Notes: a model not told the origin generated them from the letters alone. A stretch of 64,000 nt of DNA from Streptomyces sp. SID8374 (GCF_009865135.1 NZ_WWGH01000001.1:496001-560000); one strand, 5' to 3'; positions 35,260 through 43,708 are shown, counted from the stretch's first letter. Program-made: numbers and translations.

Positions 35260-35297
35260 GACCACATGCTCACGGTCCGACCACATGTTTACGGTCC
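35260..35297. repeat. Tandem 19-bp direct repeat GACCACATGyTyACGGTCC x2
   Basis: Two adjacent 19-base units (35260-35278 and 35279-35297) differ at two positions (GCTC against GTTT) and are followed by a partial third, GGACCATGG. The -35-like GTTT of a SigB-type promoter lies in the second unit. The arrangement looks like tandem operator sites next to a promoter. Confidence 0.7.
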
Positions 35298-35310
35298 GGA
35301 CCATGGGTAC
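35287..35310 (+). promoter_or_regulatory. SigB-consensus promoter GTTT-N14-GGGTAC
   Basis: GTTT (35287-35290), 14 bases, then GGGTAC (35305-35310) fits the Streptomyces SigB consensus GNNT-N14-16-GGGTAY. It reads toward the plasmid-stabilisation-like gene at 35562, giving a leader of about 240 bases. That leader contains a 16-base-period direct repeat (CCCTTTGCGGAAC at 35402 and 35418). Confidence 0.6.
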
Positions 35311-35490
35311 TCCTCCTACAAGGTATCCGGCGTACGCGGAACTCAGGCGCCGGCGGGTTCGGAAAGCAGCCCTCGGCGCCGTTCGGGGCAATGAGTCCTG
35401 CCCCTTTGCGGAACTTGCCCTTTGCGGAACAGGCGTCACTCCAGTGGACGCGGAACCCCGGGACGGGCGTGCCCCTTTCCTCACGGCATT

Positions 35491-35514
35491 GTTTATTGGG
35501 GCTCGTACGGGAAA
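35491..35514 (+). promoter_or_regulatory. Second, weaker SigB-like promoter GTTT-N14-GGGAAA
   Basis: GTTT (35491-35494), 14 bases and GGGAAA (35509-35514) resemble the SigB pattern except for the -10 element. It is 48 bases before the ATG at 35562, a normal leader length. Low to moderate support. Confidence 0.35.
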
Positions 35515-35561
35515 CGCGGGTGGGCGTCCCTCGGGGGATCGATACGGAGAAGGAGTACCTC

Positions 35562-35888
35562 ATGCCTGCTGGATCCAACGCGAAGCGTGAACGCCAGTAC
35601 GAGCACATCAAGGAGAGCCAGGAGGAGCGGGGGACCTCCGAGAAGCGCGCCAAGGAGATCGCCGCCCGGACGGTGAACAAGGAGCGGGCCCGGTCCGGTG
35701 AGTCGGAGACGGCGAGCAGGACGTCGACGAAGGACCCGAAGTCCGCCTACGAACGCGGTGGTGAGCGCTCCCACAGGGGCGCGCAGGGGCCGACGAAGGA
35801 CCAGCTCTACGCGGAGGCGAAGAAGAAGAACATCGACGGACGCTCCTCGATGAACAAGGCGGAGCTGCGGAAGGCCCTCGGACGCTGA
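35562..35888 (+). CDS. Plasmid-stabilisation-like small basic protein with Rho-N/SAP-like C-terminus
   Basis: A 108-residue, very charged protein (MPAGSNAKRERQYEHIKESQEERGTSEKRAKEIAARTVNKERARSGESE) with almost no hydrophobic residues in the first 80 positions. The last 30 residues (TKDQLYAEAKKKNIDGRSSMNKAELRKAL) form a SAP/Rho-N-like nucleic-acid-binding helix pair. Homologues in Streptomyces are usually called plasmid stabilisation proteins, although the gene is chromosomal. ATG 35562 follows GGAGAAGGAG. Probably DNA-binding and induced by stress, given the SigB-type promoter. Confidence 0.8.
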   Translation: MPAGSNAKRERQYEHIKESQEERGTSEKRAKEIAARTVNKERARSGESETASRTSTKDPKSAYERGGERSHRGAQGPTKDQLYAEAKKKNIDGRSSMNKAELRKALGR

Positions 35889-35928
35889 CCTTCCGTACAG
35901 CCGACGAGCCCTACGCAGAGGAGGACGC

Positions 35929-36402
35929 ATGAGCGACCAAGCACGCGGCGACGATGTGTACCAGCCGCAGGACGACGACGGCCAGGACCCGCCCAACGAC
36001 GAGCTGGACCTGGAGAACACGCTCGGCGAACGTGATCTGGACGACCAGATGGAGGAGGGGTACTCCCCTCCGGAACGTCCTCTGGGTGTGAACAAGTTCG
36101 GCACCACGGGCGCGGAGGAGCGCGAGGGCGAATCCCTCGACCAGCGGCTCGCCCAGGAGGTCGCGGATGTCGAACCGCCCGCCGGTGACGGCATCGGCGA
36201 TGTCACCGACGGCGAGGGCGAGCCGCAGGACCGGATCGACGGCGACGCGCGGGCCGGACGGCTCACGGCGGCCGACGACGCGACCGGCCGGAACACCGAT
36301 GTCTTCGCCGAGGACGTCGGCATCGACGGCGGCGCCGCGTCGGCCGAGGAGGCTGCCGTGCACGTGGCCGACGAGGAGGACGGCGGAGGCCGGGAAGCCT
36401 GA
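35929..36402 (+). CDS. DUF5709 acidic protein
   Basis: A 157-residue highly acidic protein (DDVYQPQDDDGQDPPNDELDLENTLGERDLDDQMEEGYSPPERPLGVNKFGTTGAEEREGESLDQRLAQEVADV) matching DUF5709. The order 'YSPPERP...G...EREGESLDQRLAQE' is the family core. Likely intrinsically disordered; function unknown. It lies 40 bases after the basic plasmid-stabilisation-like gene in the same direction, so a basic and an acidic stress protein are probably co-transcribed. AGGAGGAC precedes the ATG. Confidence 0.85.
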   Translation: MSDQARGDDVYQPQDDDGQDPPNDELDLENTLGERDLDDQMEEGYSPPERPLGVNKFGTTGAEEREGESLDQRLAQEVADVEPPAGDGIGDVTDGEGEPQDRIDGDARAGRLTAADDATGRNTDVFAEDVGIDGGAASAEEAAVHVADEEDGGGREA

Positions 36403-36468
36403 CCACCCTCCGGACCGCCCATACGGCACACGGCAGCGGCACACGGCAGCGAAGGAACCAGGGGCGAC

Positions 36469-37134
36469 ATGGCAGCAGGCGCGGCGATCTTCGATGTGGA
36501 CGGCACGCTCACCGACACCAACCATCTGCATGTGGTGGCCTGGTGGGAGGCGTTCCGGCAGGCCGGGCACACCGTGCCGATGCCGGACATCCACCGGGCG
36601 GTGGGCCTCGGCTCCGGTGATCTGATCGAACGGCTGCTGGGAACGGACCGGGACCCCGGCCAGGACTCCGCCATCAGCTCCGCGCACAAGGCGCTCTACG
36701 GGACGTACGTCGACCGCCTCCCCGCCTTCGAGGGCGCGGGCGATCTGCTGCGGACCCTGGCCGGGCGCGGCTGGCGGGTCGTCCTGGCCACCTCGGCGAG
36801 CGGGCCGGAGCTGGCGGGCCTGCGGCGGGCGGTGGACGCGGACGAGGCCATCAAGGACACGGCGAGCTCGGACGACGTGGACGAGGGCAAGCCCGCCCCG
36901 GAACCCGTACAACTGGCCCTGGAGCTGGCCGGTGTGGGTGCCGAGCAGGCGGTGTTCGTGGGGGACACGGTGTGGGACATGGAGGCGGCGTCCCGGGCGG
37001 GGGTGCGGTCGGTGGCGCTGCTGTCGGGCGGCATTCCGCGGGCTAACCTGGAGGCGGCGGGGGCGGACGCGGTCTTCCGGGACGTCGCCGAGCTGCTCGC
37101 CCGCCTGGACGACAGCCCGTTCGGGTCCGCCTAG
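36469..37134 (+). CDS. HAD-superfamily hydrolase (phosphoglycolate-phosphatase type)
   Basis: A 221-residue enzyme. HAD motif I is FDVDGTLTDT (residues 8-17), motif II is LATSASG, motif III Lys is in DEGKPAPEP, and motif IV is VFVGDTVWDMEAA. The cap domain lies between motifs I and II, as in beta-phosphoglucomutase/Gph-like members. Substrate unknown. Its TAG stop is inside the CTAG duplication of the MITE at 37135-37302, so the element inserted at the stop codon without changing the protein. Confidence 0.9.
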   Translation: MAAGAAIFDVDGTLTDTNHLHVVAWWEAFRQAGHTVPMPDIHRAVGLGSGDLIERLLGTDRDPGQDSAISSAHKALYGTYVDRLPAFEGAGDLLRTLAGRGWRVVLATSASGPELAGLRRAVDADEAIKDTASSDDVDEGKPAPEPVQLALELAGVGAEQAVFVGDTVWDMEAASRAGVRSVALLSGGIPRANLEAAGADAVFRDVAELLARLDDSPFGSA

Positions 37135-37306
37135 GGCCTGTCGTCGAAACTGCCGTCGTCGCCCGAAGGGCGGCCGCGCGGCGTCCGGTGCGTGCGATCG
37201 CAAGGCGCCGGAGGGGGTCCCCTGCTCAAGTGAAGCCGAGAGCTTTGGGGGGGGGAGTGCGTGCCGGGCGCCGCACAGCAGACGGCAGTTCGACGACAGG
37301 CTCTAG
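37131..37306. mobile_element. 168-bp MITE-like element (37135-37302) with terminal inverted repeats and CTAG duplications
   Basis: The ends carry matching inverted repeats of about 23 bases: (G/A)GCCTGTCGTCGAA, then (A)CTGCCGTC, with one extra A on the left. They are flanked by CTAG on both sides (37131-37134 and 37303-37306). The outer GCCTGTCGTC matches the right end of the IS5-family element at 55948-56837, which also has CTAG duplications, so that transposase family could move it. There is no coding capacity; the interior has a G9 run and partial palindromes of a type scattered in Streptomyces genomes. Confidence 0.75.
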
Positions 37307-37360
37307 GCCTCGGGGGGCCTCCGCAGGCCGCCGGGGTGGGCCTTCGGCGGACGGGCCGGG

Positions 37361-38161
37361 TCAGGTGCCGGTCCCGGAGACGCCCGCCTCCTCCGCCACC
37401 GTGAACAGCGCTCCTTCCGGATCCCGGACGACGTACTCGGAGCTTCGTACACCGGGCGAAGGGAAGGTCTTTCCGCCCGCCCGGTCCGCCTGGGCCGCCG
37501 CCCGTGAGGCGTCGTCCACCTGGAAGTGGACGATCCACCGCGGGCGGATCCTCGGGTCAGGGGCGCTGCCGACGGCCCCGCCGGAGAGGACCGCCATGGG
37601 CCGCCCGCCCACCCGGGCCACGATCTGCTCCTCCTCGTACGCGACATCGACGCCGTCCGGCCCGGGGCGCGGCCAGGAGAAGACCTCGCCGTAGAACAGG
37701 GCGGCCTCGAAGGCGTCCCGGGTCCACAGCTCCAGCCACGGCAGGGAGCCCGCGACACCCGACCAGAGGGGCGCGGCGCCCTCCCAGATCCCGAAGACGG
37801 CGCCGTCCCGGTCGGAGGCGATCGCCGCCCGCCCCTCCCCCACGGCGAGCGGACCGACGGCGACCGTCGCGCCCCGCTCGCGGATCCGGTCGGCGGTCCC
37901 GTTCACATCGGCGGAGGCGAAGTACGGCGTCCACACCGTCGGGGCGGCCAGGAAGGGGGAGCGGGCCCCGATACCGGCGACGGGGCGCCCGTCGGCGAGC
38001 GCGACCGAGAATCCCTCGCCCAGCAGGTCGGAGTCGTCGAACTTCCAGCCGAGCACGCCGGCGTAGAAGGCCTGCGCGGCGGGGAGGTCACGCACCAGCA
38101 GGTTGACCCAGCAGGGCGCGCCCCGCACGGGCCGGGCCTCGGTCGTGATCGGCATGGTCAT
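37361..38161 (-). CDS. Protein with two VOC (glyoxalase/bleomycin-resistance) domains
   Basis: A 266-residue protein made of two VOC units: residues about 15-125 (CWVNLLVRDLPAAQAFYAGVLGWKF...GAVFGIWEG) and 135-255 (SLPWLELWTRDAFEAALFYGEVFSWP...HFQVDD...RDPEGALFTVAEE). Tandem VOC proteins of this size are common in Streptomyces and bind small molecules or act as lyases; metal ligands are not complete enough to name a reaction. An ATG at 38155 is an alternative start. The region 38162-38596 before it is shared with the divergent sigma factor gene. Confidence 0.85.
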   Translation of the reverse strand: MTMPITTEARPVRGAPCWVNLLVRDLPAAQAFYAGVLGWKFDDSDLLGEGFSVALADGRPVAGIGARSPFLAAPTVWTPYFASADVNGTADRIRERGATVAVGPLAVGEGRAAIASDRDGAVFGIWEGAAPLWSGVAGSLPWLELWTRDAFEAALFYGEVFSWPRPGPDGVDVAYEEEQIVARVGGRPMAVLSGGAVGSAPDPRIRPRWIVHFQVDDASRAAAQADRAGGKTFPSPGVRSSEYVVRDPEGALFTVAEEAGVSGTGT

Positions 38162-38349
38162 CGTCTCCTCGGGCCGGTGGGCCGTTCGGCGCCGGCGGAT
38201 CGGGAGCCGCCTGTCGGCAGCCGCCTCGGGCCCCCTCCGCCCGCCCTCAGGTACCGGCTGCCGCCCGTGGGTGGTCCCCTTCGGTGGGCCGGCGCGGTAC
38301 GGCTCCGGGGCCGCCCGCCGGCTCGGCCTCCGAGCGTCCGGGATCTGTG

Positions 38350-38394
38350 GGGTGGCTCAGCCGAGGCGGGTACCCCTTTCGGACCGGGCCATAC
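38350..38394. promoter_or_regulatory. Palindromic GGGTACCC with SigB-like spacing on both strands
   Basis: GGGTACCC (38368-38375) can serve as -10 element in both directions: GGGT-N14-GGGTAC on the plus strand (38350-38373), and GTAT-N15-GGGTAC on the minus strand toward the VOC gene. The GNNT part is weakly constrained, so chance is possible. Confidence 0.35.
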
Positions 38395-38450
38395 ACCGTG
38401 AATGCCGCAGATGACCGTAGCCTCGGGACCTACTCACCCGGTTTTCACAC

Positions 38451-38475
38451 GTTTGGACCTGATCCATACGGGTAT
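38451..38475 (+). promoter_or_regulatory. SigB-consensus promoter GTTT-N15-GGGTAT of the sigma factor gene
   Basis: GTTT (38451-38454), 15 bases, GGGTAT (38470-38475) is a full match to GNNT-N14-16-GGGTAY. It lies 121 bases before the ATG of the SigB-family gene at 38597 and reads toward it, suggesting autoregulation or control by a related sigma factor. Confidence 0.7.
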
Positions 38476-38596
38476 GAGCTGAACCGTGCTTCGGACATGA
38501 GGCGCCCGTGGGAGTCCCGGGCCGCATCTGTCCGGTCATGTGTGCTCCTGCGGCGACCGAGCATCGTCAGCGTTCAGCCGTCGAGGAGTGACCACC

Positions 38597-39391
38597 ATGC
38601 AGGCTGCACCTACCCCCGGGTTCCTCTCGGATGCGAGCACCCCGCCCACGGACGACGCGTTCGAGAGGCTGAGCGCCCTTCCTCCGGGGGCCGAGCGGGA
38701 CGCGCTGCGGGACGACATCATCTGCGCCTGGCTGCCGATGGCCCACCGGCTGGCCTCCCGCTTCCGCAGCAGGGGTGAGTCGATGGACGACCTGCGCCAG
38801 GTGGCCGCGATGGGGCTCGTGAAGGCGGTGGACCGCTACGACCCCTCCCGGGGCAAGGCCTTCGAGACGTACGCCGTGCCGACCGTGACCGGCGAGATCA
38901 AGCGGCACTTCCGTGATCACACCTGGGACGTGCATGTGCCCCGCCGGGTCCAGGACCTCCGTAACCGGGTCCGCACCGCGCGCCGCGATCTCGCCCAGCG
39001 GCTCGGCGGACGGGCCCCGACCTGCGCGGAGATCGCCACGGAGGCGGGCCTCGCCGAGGAGGACGTGCTGCTCGGTCTGGAGGCCCTGGAGAGTTACAGC
39101 GCCCTGTCCCTGGACGCCGAACCGGCGGGTGCCGACGGTGGAGTTCCCCTGGCCGACCGGCTGGGCTCCTGGGATCACGCCCTGGACGTCGCCGTCGACC
39201 GCGAGGCCGTCAAGCCGGAGCTGCGCAGGCTGCCGGAGCGCGAGCGGACCATTCTCTATCTGCGGTACTTCCGCGACATGACCCAGCTCGGCATCGCCGA
39301 ACGCCTCGGCATCTCCCAGATGCACGTCTCCCGCCTGATCAGCCGATCCTGCGAGCGCGTTCGCGCCGGGGCCCTCAGGGAAGCCGCGTGA
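38597..39391 (+). CDS. SigB/SigF/SigG-family RNA polymerase sigma factor
   Basis: A 264-residue group 3 sigma factor. Region 2 (AHRLASRFRSRGESMDDLRQVAAMGLVKAVDRYDPSRGKAFETYAVPTVTGEIKRHFRDHTWDVHVPRRVQDLR), region 3 and region 4 with the helix-turn-helix (MTQLGIAERLGISQMHVSRLISR) are complete. ATG 38597 is chosen because GAGGAG (38583-38588) is eight bases upstream; the upstream codons have no ribosome-binding site. A SigB-type promoter precedes it. No anti-sigma gene is adjacent, so its control must lie elsewhere, possibly with the STAS and RsbW-like proteins of this window. Confidence 0.95.
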   Translation: MQAAPTPGFLSDASTPPTDDAFERLSALPPGAERDALRDDIICAWLPMAHRLASRFRSRGESMDDLRQVAAMGLVKAVDRYDPSRGKAFETYAVPTVTGEIKRHFRDHTWDVHVPRRVQDLRNRVRTARRDLAQRLGGRAPTCAEIATEAGLAEEDVLLGLEALESYSALSLDAEPAGADGGVPLADRLGSWDHALDVAVDREAVKPELRRLPERERTILYLRYFRDMTQLGIAERLGISQMHVSRLISRSCERVRAGALREAA

Positions 39392-39538
39392 CGGGACGCG
39401 CCGCCGGGGTGGTGCACGCGCCGGGCCGGGTCGACGCCCTGGTCGACCGAGGGCACGGACCGGCCCGGCACCCCGCTCGGGCAGCCGGGCGACGCCCGGA
39501 AGGTCGCCGTCGTCGCCAGGCCCTGCCCCTGCTCTGCC

Positions 39539-40585
39539 TCAGCCGACCTTCCGGCCGGCCAGCGGTGCGGTGTCCTCGCCCTTGCCCTCCCGCACCCCGT
39601 GCAGAAACGCGTTCAGCGCCTCCTGCGCCGTACGGGCCGGGTGCCAGCCCAGGACCTCGTGCGCCCGGGTGGAGTCCAGTACGGGCAGCCGCAGCACCGC
39701 GTCGAAGAGGTGCGGGGAGGCCGGTACGGCGTGGGCCCGCCAGGCGCCCGCGAGCGCCGTACGCACCAGCGCCCTGGGGATCCGTACGATCCGGGCGTCC
39801 AGCAGCTCCGCCAGCGCGCGGGCGTCGATCACCGGGTCCGCAACCAGGTTGAAGGGGCCGCGTACGTCGTTGAGGACGGCCAGCCGGTACGCCTCGGCGG
39901 CGTCGTCGGTGTGCAGCACCTGGAACCGCAGCCCTTCCAGGTCGGGCACGAACGGCAGCAGGTCGGGGCGGAGGAGGTTGCCGGGGACGTAGCGGCCGGC
40001 GAAGATGCGGCGCTGTTCGGGCGCGGCCGTCTCCTTGAAGAGGAAACCGGGCCGCATCCGCACCACCCGGATCTGCGGGTGCCGCAGCTCGTAGGTGTCC
40101 AGGACGCGTTCCAGGTAGGCCTTCTCCCGGCAGTAGGCCGCGTCCGGCCAGCCGTGCGTGGGCCACTGCTCGTCCACGCCGGGCTCGTCCTTGGGGCCCG
40201 GGGAGTAGGCGCCGACGGACGAGGCGTGCACCAGGGCGGGCACCCCGCTCCGCTCCACCGCACGGAAGACCCGCTGGGAGCCGAGCACGTTGCTCCGCCA
40301 GGTGGTGACCGGGTCGTGGGTGGGCTGGAAGCGCCACGCCAGGTGGACGACGGCGTACGCGCCGCGCAGCAGGCCGGTGAGCCGCTCCTCGCTGTCCTCG
40401 CGCGAGAGGTCGACGGTGTCCCACTCGACCCCCGCGATCTCCGCTGCGGGCCGCCTGCGCGCCAGGCCGAGGACCGAGTCGACCCCGGGGTCGGCGGCCA
40501 AGGCGCGGACGACGCTCGTCCCCACGTTGCCGGTGGCGCCGGTGACCACGATCCGCTTGCCGCCGGGCCGTCCGGTGGTCTCCAT
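39539..40585 (-). CDS. NAD-dependent epimerase/dehydratase (extended SDR)
   Basis: A 348-residue extended short-chain dehydrogenase. The nucleotide loop is VTGATGNVGTS (14-24); the catalytic Ser region is LVHASSVGAYSPG, and YCREK supplies Tyr-x3-Lys. The C-terminal part binds the substrate, possibly a nucleotide sugar. It is transcribed in the same direction as the upstream zinc alcohol dehydrogenase, 36 bases apart, so they form an operon. The 147 bases between this gene and the convergent sigma factor gene hold nothing recognisable. Confidence 0.9.
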   Translation of the reverse strand: METTGRPGGKRIVVTGATGNVGTSVVRALAADPGVDSVLGLARRRPAAEIAGVEWDTVDLSREDSEERLTGLLRGAYAVVHLAWRFQPTHDPVTTWRSNVLGSQRVFRAVERSGVPALVHASSVGAYSPGPKDEPGVDEQWPTHGWPDAAYCREKAYLERVLDTYELRHPQIRVVRMRPGFLFKETAAPEQRRIFAGRYVPGNLLRPDLLPFVPDLEGLRFQVLHTDDAAEAYRLAVLNDVRGPFNLVADPVIDARALAELLDARIVRIPRALVRTALAGAWRAHAVPASPHLFDAVLRLPVLDSTRAHEVLGWHPARTAQEALNAFLHGVREGKGEDTAPLAGRKVG

Positions 40586-40621
40586 GAAAGGTTCCTTCCG
40601 TCGGGGTCGAGGTCAGGGGTG

Positions 40622-41812
40622 TCAGGGGACGAGCAGGGTCTTGATCATGCCGTCGGCCTTCTTCTGGAAGGTCTCGTACGCCTGGGGCCCCTGCTCCAGC
40701 GGCAGGTGGTGGGTGGCGAAGGAGTCCACGCCCAGCGGGTCGCCGTCGACGAGGAGCGGCAGCAGGTCGTCGACCCAGCGCTTGACGTTGGCCTGGCCCA
40801 TGCGGAGCTGGATCTGCTTGTCGAACATGGTCAGCAGCGGCATCGGGTCGGCGGAGCCGCCGTAGACGCCGGAGATGGAGACCGTGCCGCCCCTGCGCAC
40901 CAGGTCGATGGCGGTGTGGAGGGCGGTGAGGCGGTCGATGCCCGCCGTCTCCATCAGGCGCCGGCCGACCTTGTCGGGCAGCAGGCCGACCGCCGCGTGG
41001 GCGGCCTTGGCGACGGGCGCGCCGTGGGCCTCCATGCCGACCGCGTCGATCACGGCGTCCGTGCCGCGCCCGTCGGTGAGGTCCCGGATCGCGTCGCCGA
41101 GGTCCTTGCCCTTGTCGTACCGGCGCAGGTCGAGGCAGGTGGCCCCGTACGCGCTGACCCGGTCGAGGCGTTCGGGGACGAGGTCCACGCCGATGACGAG
41201 GCCGGCGCCGCGGTGGAGCGCGATGCGTGCGGCCATCGCCCCGATGGGGCCGAGCCCGAGGACGGTGACGCTGCCGCCGGGCGGGATGTCCGCGTACTCC
41301 ACGGCCTGCCAGGCGGTCGGCAGCACGTCGGAGAGGTAGACGAACCGGTCGTCCGAGGGGCCGTGCGGCACCTTGATGGGCAGATCGTTGCCGAAGGGCA
41401 CCCGCAGGTACTCCGCCTGGCCGCCGGGCACCTGCCCGTAGAGCTTGGTGTACCCGAAGAGGGCGGCGCCCGAGCCGCGCTCGCGGACCTGGGTGGTCTC
41501 GCACTGGGAGTGCAGTCCCTGACCGCACATGTAGCAGTGCCCGCAGGACACGTTGAAGGGGATGACCACCCGGTCCCCCGGGGCGACGGAGTGCACCTCG
41601 GGGCCCACTTCCTCGACGATGCCCATCGGTTCGTGGCCGAGGATGTCGCCCGGATCGAGGTAGGGGCCCAGCACCTCGTAGAGGTGCAGATCGGAGCCGC
41701 AGATCCCGGTGGAGGTGATCTTGACGATGATGTCCGTCGGATCCTGGATCTTCGGGTCCGGAACGGTCTCCACCCGGACGTCCCGCTTTCCCTGGTAGGT
41801 CAGTGCGCGCAC
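40622..41812 (-). CDS. Zinc-dependent alcohol dehydrogenase (medium-chain)
   Basis: A 396-residue MDR enzyme. GTG 41812 is chosen: GAGGAG is eight bases upstream and the protein starts as VRALTYQGKRDVRVETVPDP. Catalytic zinc ligands are in STGICGSDLH and LGHEPMG; the structural zinc Cys set is SCGHCYMCGQGLHSQC. The NAD(P) loop is VLGLGPIGAM. The formaldehyde-dehydrogenase-like subgroup (glutathione-independent FDH type) is the closest by pattern, with a long insert after the NAD fold. Forms an operon with the SDR gene downstream. Confidence 0.93.
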   Translation of the reverse strand: MRALTYQGKRDVRVETVPDPKIQDPTDIIVKITSTGICGSDLHLYEVLGPYLDPGDILGHEPMGIVEEVGPEVHSVAPGDRVVIPFNVSCGHCYMCGQGLHSQCETTQVRERGSGAALFGYTKLYGQVPGGQAEYLRVPFGNDLPIKVPHGPSDDRFVYLSDVLPTAWQAVEYADIPPGGSVTVLGLGPIGAMAARIALHRGAGLVIGVDLVPERLDRVSAYGATCLDLRRYDKGKDLGDAIRDLTDGRGTDAVIDAVGMEAHGAPVAKAAHAAVGLLPDKVGRRLMETAGIDRLTALHTAIDLVRRGGTVSISGVYGGSADPMPLLTMFDKQIQLRMGQANVKRWVDDLLPLLVDGDPLGVDSFATHHLPLEQGPQAYETFQKKADGMIKTLLVP

Positions 41813-42003
41813 GGTGCCACTCCTCGCTTCCCCCCAAGGGTGATGGACGAGTGCCGGGTTCCCACGGGGCTCCTGGTGAAACACCGCTGTGCGGCACGGC
41901 GGACACGGTCCCGTCCTGCCGGAGGGACGGATGGGCGGACGGGCGGGCGGGCCGTGCGGGTGACAGCCGGCCTGTCACATCGGACACATCGGACCGGCGG
42001 CTG

Positions 42004-42795
42004 TCACACGAGAATGCGCTGCTCCCCGGGCTGCTCGCGGGCGCTCTCGCGGATGCGGCGGCAGGACTCGGTGATCAGCCGGGAGACGTGCATCTGCGAG
42101 AGGCCCAGTTCGGCGGCGATGGCGCTCTGGGTCATACCGGCGAAGAACCGCAGGTAGAGCACCCGCCTCTCGCGCTCGGCGAGCCGGCGGATGCCCGGTT
42201 TCGCCGCCTCGCGGTCCAGCACCAGGTCGTACGCCTCGTCCACCACCCCCAGCCGGTCCCCGAGGAGCAGCTCGCTGCCGTCGGGGGCGGTCTCCGCGTC
42301 GATGGACAGGGCGCTGAAGCCGTGCAGCGCCTCGCTCCCCTGCCGTACGTCCTCCTCACTCAGCCCGGTGTGCTCGGCGATCCGGACGGCCGAGGGGGTG
42401 ATGCCCATGGCGGCCAGTTCGGCGTGGGCGAGGCGGACGACGTTGCGGAGGTTCTGGATCCGGCGGGGGACGTGCACCGACCACATGCGGTCCCGGAAGT
42501 GCCGTTTGATCTCCCCCGTGATGGTGGGGACGGCGAAGGGCGCGAAGGCGCGGCCGATCTCGGGGTCGTAGCGGTCCACGGCGTTGACGAGACCGATCGC
42601 CGCGATCTGCCGCAGGTCCTCCAGCGTCTCGCCGCGGTTGCGGTAGCGGGCGGCCAGCCGGTGGGCCATGGGCAGCCAGGCGCAGATGATCTCGCCTCGC
42701 AGCCGCTCCCGCGTGGCCCCGCCGGGCAGCTCCAGGAGACGCCGGAAATCCGCTGCCGTGTCGGGGTCGTCGGCGTACCGGCTTTCCTCGGGCAT
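42004..42795 (-). CDS. SigB/SigF/SigG-family RNA polymerase sigma factor
   Basis: A 263-residue group 3 sigma factor close to the one at 38597 (for example ICAWLPMAHRLAARYRNRGETLEDLRQIAAIGLVNAVDRYDPEIGRAFAPFAVPTITGEIKRHFRDRMWSVHVPRRIQNLR, and the helix-turn-helix AIAAELGLSQMHVSRLI). Regions 2, 3 and 4 are complete. No SigB-type promoter was recognised in the 390 bases upstream, which otherwise appear to carry only the divergent SRPBCC gene's ribosome-binding site. Likely one of several stress sigma factors with overlapping targets. Confidence 0.94.
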   Translation of the reverse strand: MPEESRYADDPDTAADFRRLLELPGGATRERLRGEIICAWLPMAHRLAARYRNRGETLEDLRQIAAIGLVNAVDRYDPEIGRAFAPFAVPTITGEIKRHFRDRMWSVHVPRRIQNLRNVVRLAHAELAAMGITPSAVRIAEHTGLSEEDVRQGSEALHGFSALSIDAETAPDGSELLLGDRLGVVDEAYDLVLDREAAKPGIRRLAERERRVLYLRFFAGMTQSAIAAELGLSQMHVSRLITESCRRIRESAREQPGEQRILV

Positions 42796-43183
42796 GGGGG
42801 CGGCTCAACTCCTCGCCGTACAAGATCGCTGTCGCCGGGAGGCGCGGGCGCCGGAGCGAGTCGTTACGTCAGCGAGCGCGACCCGCACGGCAGCCGTCGC
42901 CGGGGCGTACCTCACCTCCGAAGCACTCCGTGGCCTTGCCACGCCGGGACGGCCGCGAAAACGGGCGGGCCTGTCATTCACCCGGGCGGCCGCCCCCCGC
43001 CCGCGCCCGCCCGGTGGGTGTTCGGCGGTGCCGGGCTCCGGCGCCCGGCGGTGCTCGCCGAACGGCGGGATCGCCCGCGCCGGGGCAGAATTGCACGCGG
43101 GAACGGAGTGTCCGCCGGACGGGGAGCCCCGTGCGGAAGTACCCACCGTGCGCGGCCGCCCGCCGTGCCGACCGAGGAGGGTC

Positions 43184-43663
43184 ATGGCTGTACGTCACCA
43201 CCTCATCGACCGTCCGCCGGCCGCCGTCTGGGCGGTCCTGGAGGACGGGTACCGGTACGGGGACTGGGTGGTCGGGACCTCGGACTCCCGCCCGGAGCAG
43301 GGCGACTGGCCCGAGACCGGCTCGTCGATCACGTACCACGTGCATGTCGGGCCCAAGCGGTTCGAGGGGCGCACGGTCGTCCGGCACATCGACCGGCCGG
43401 GGACGCTGGAGCTGGAGGCGGAGGGCGGCCCCTGGGGCACGGCCCGGATCGCCTTCGACATCCGCCCGTGGGGCGGGCGGACCCTCGTGATCGTCGACGA
43501 ACACCCGCTGCGCGGCCTGGGCGGCACGCTCCACAATCCGCTGCTGGACACCCTGCTCCAGCTCCGCCACCGCACCATGCTGGCGCGCCTCGCCCGGCTG
43601 GTGGAACGCGTGACGGCCGCAGAACCGGACGGCGGCCCGCGCGTCGCCGCACCCGCCGACTGA
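43184..43663 (+). CDS. SRPBCC-family (START-like) protein
   Basis: A 159-residue single-domain protein. The first 150 residues follow the SRPBCC/polyketide-cyclase pattern (VRHHLIDRPPAAVWAVLEDGYRYGDWVVGTSDSRP...ITYHVHVGPKRFEGRTVVRHIDRPGTLELEAEG...LVIVDEHPL). It probably binds a hydrophobic ligand in a deep pocket. ATG 43184 follows GAGGAGG. The next gene, a phytoene-desaturase-like oxidoreductase, is 45 bases downstream in the same direction, suggesting joint action on a lipophilic or isoprenoid compound (inference). Confidence 0.85.
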   Translation: MAVRHHLIDRPPAAVWAVLEDGYRYGDWVVGTSDSRPEQGDWPETGSSITYHVHVGPKRFEGRTVVRHIDRPGTLELEAEGGPWGTARIAFDIRPWGGRTLVIVDEHPLRGLGGTLHNPLLDTLLQLRHRTMLARLARLVERVTAAEPDGGPRVAAPAD

Positions 43664-43708
43664 TCCCGGGCCACCCGCCAGGCGTGCTCCCGGGCGAAGG
43701 ACGATGCC

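Noticed and set aside
37231..37260. G-rich run as a possible G-quadruplex switch
   Set aside because: It is a single G9 run inside the MITE; no four-run pattern is present.
40580..40640. Further copy of the 17-nt element near 40600 (GAGGTCAGGGG)
   Set aside because: Only the first nine to ten bases match; the rest differs, so it is treated as chance.
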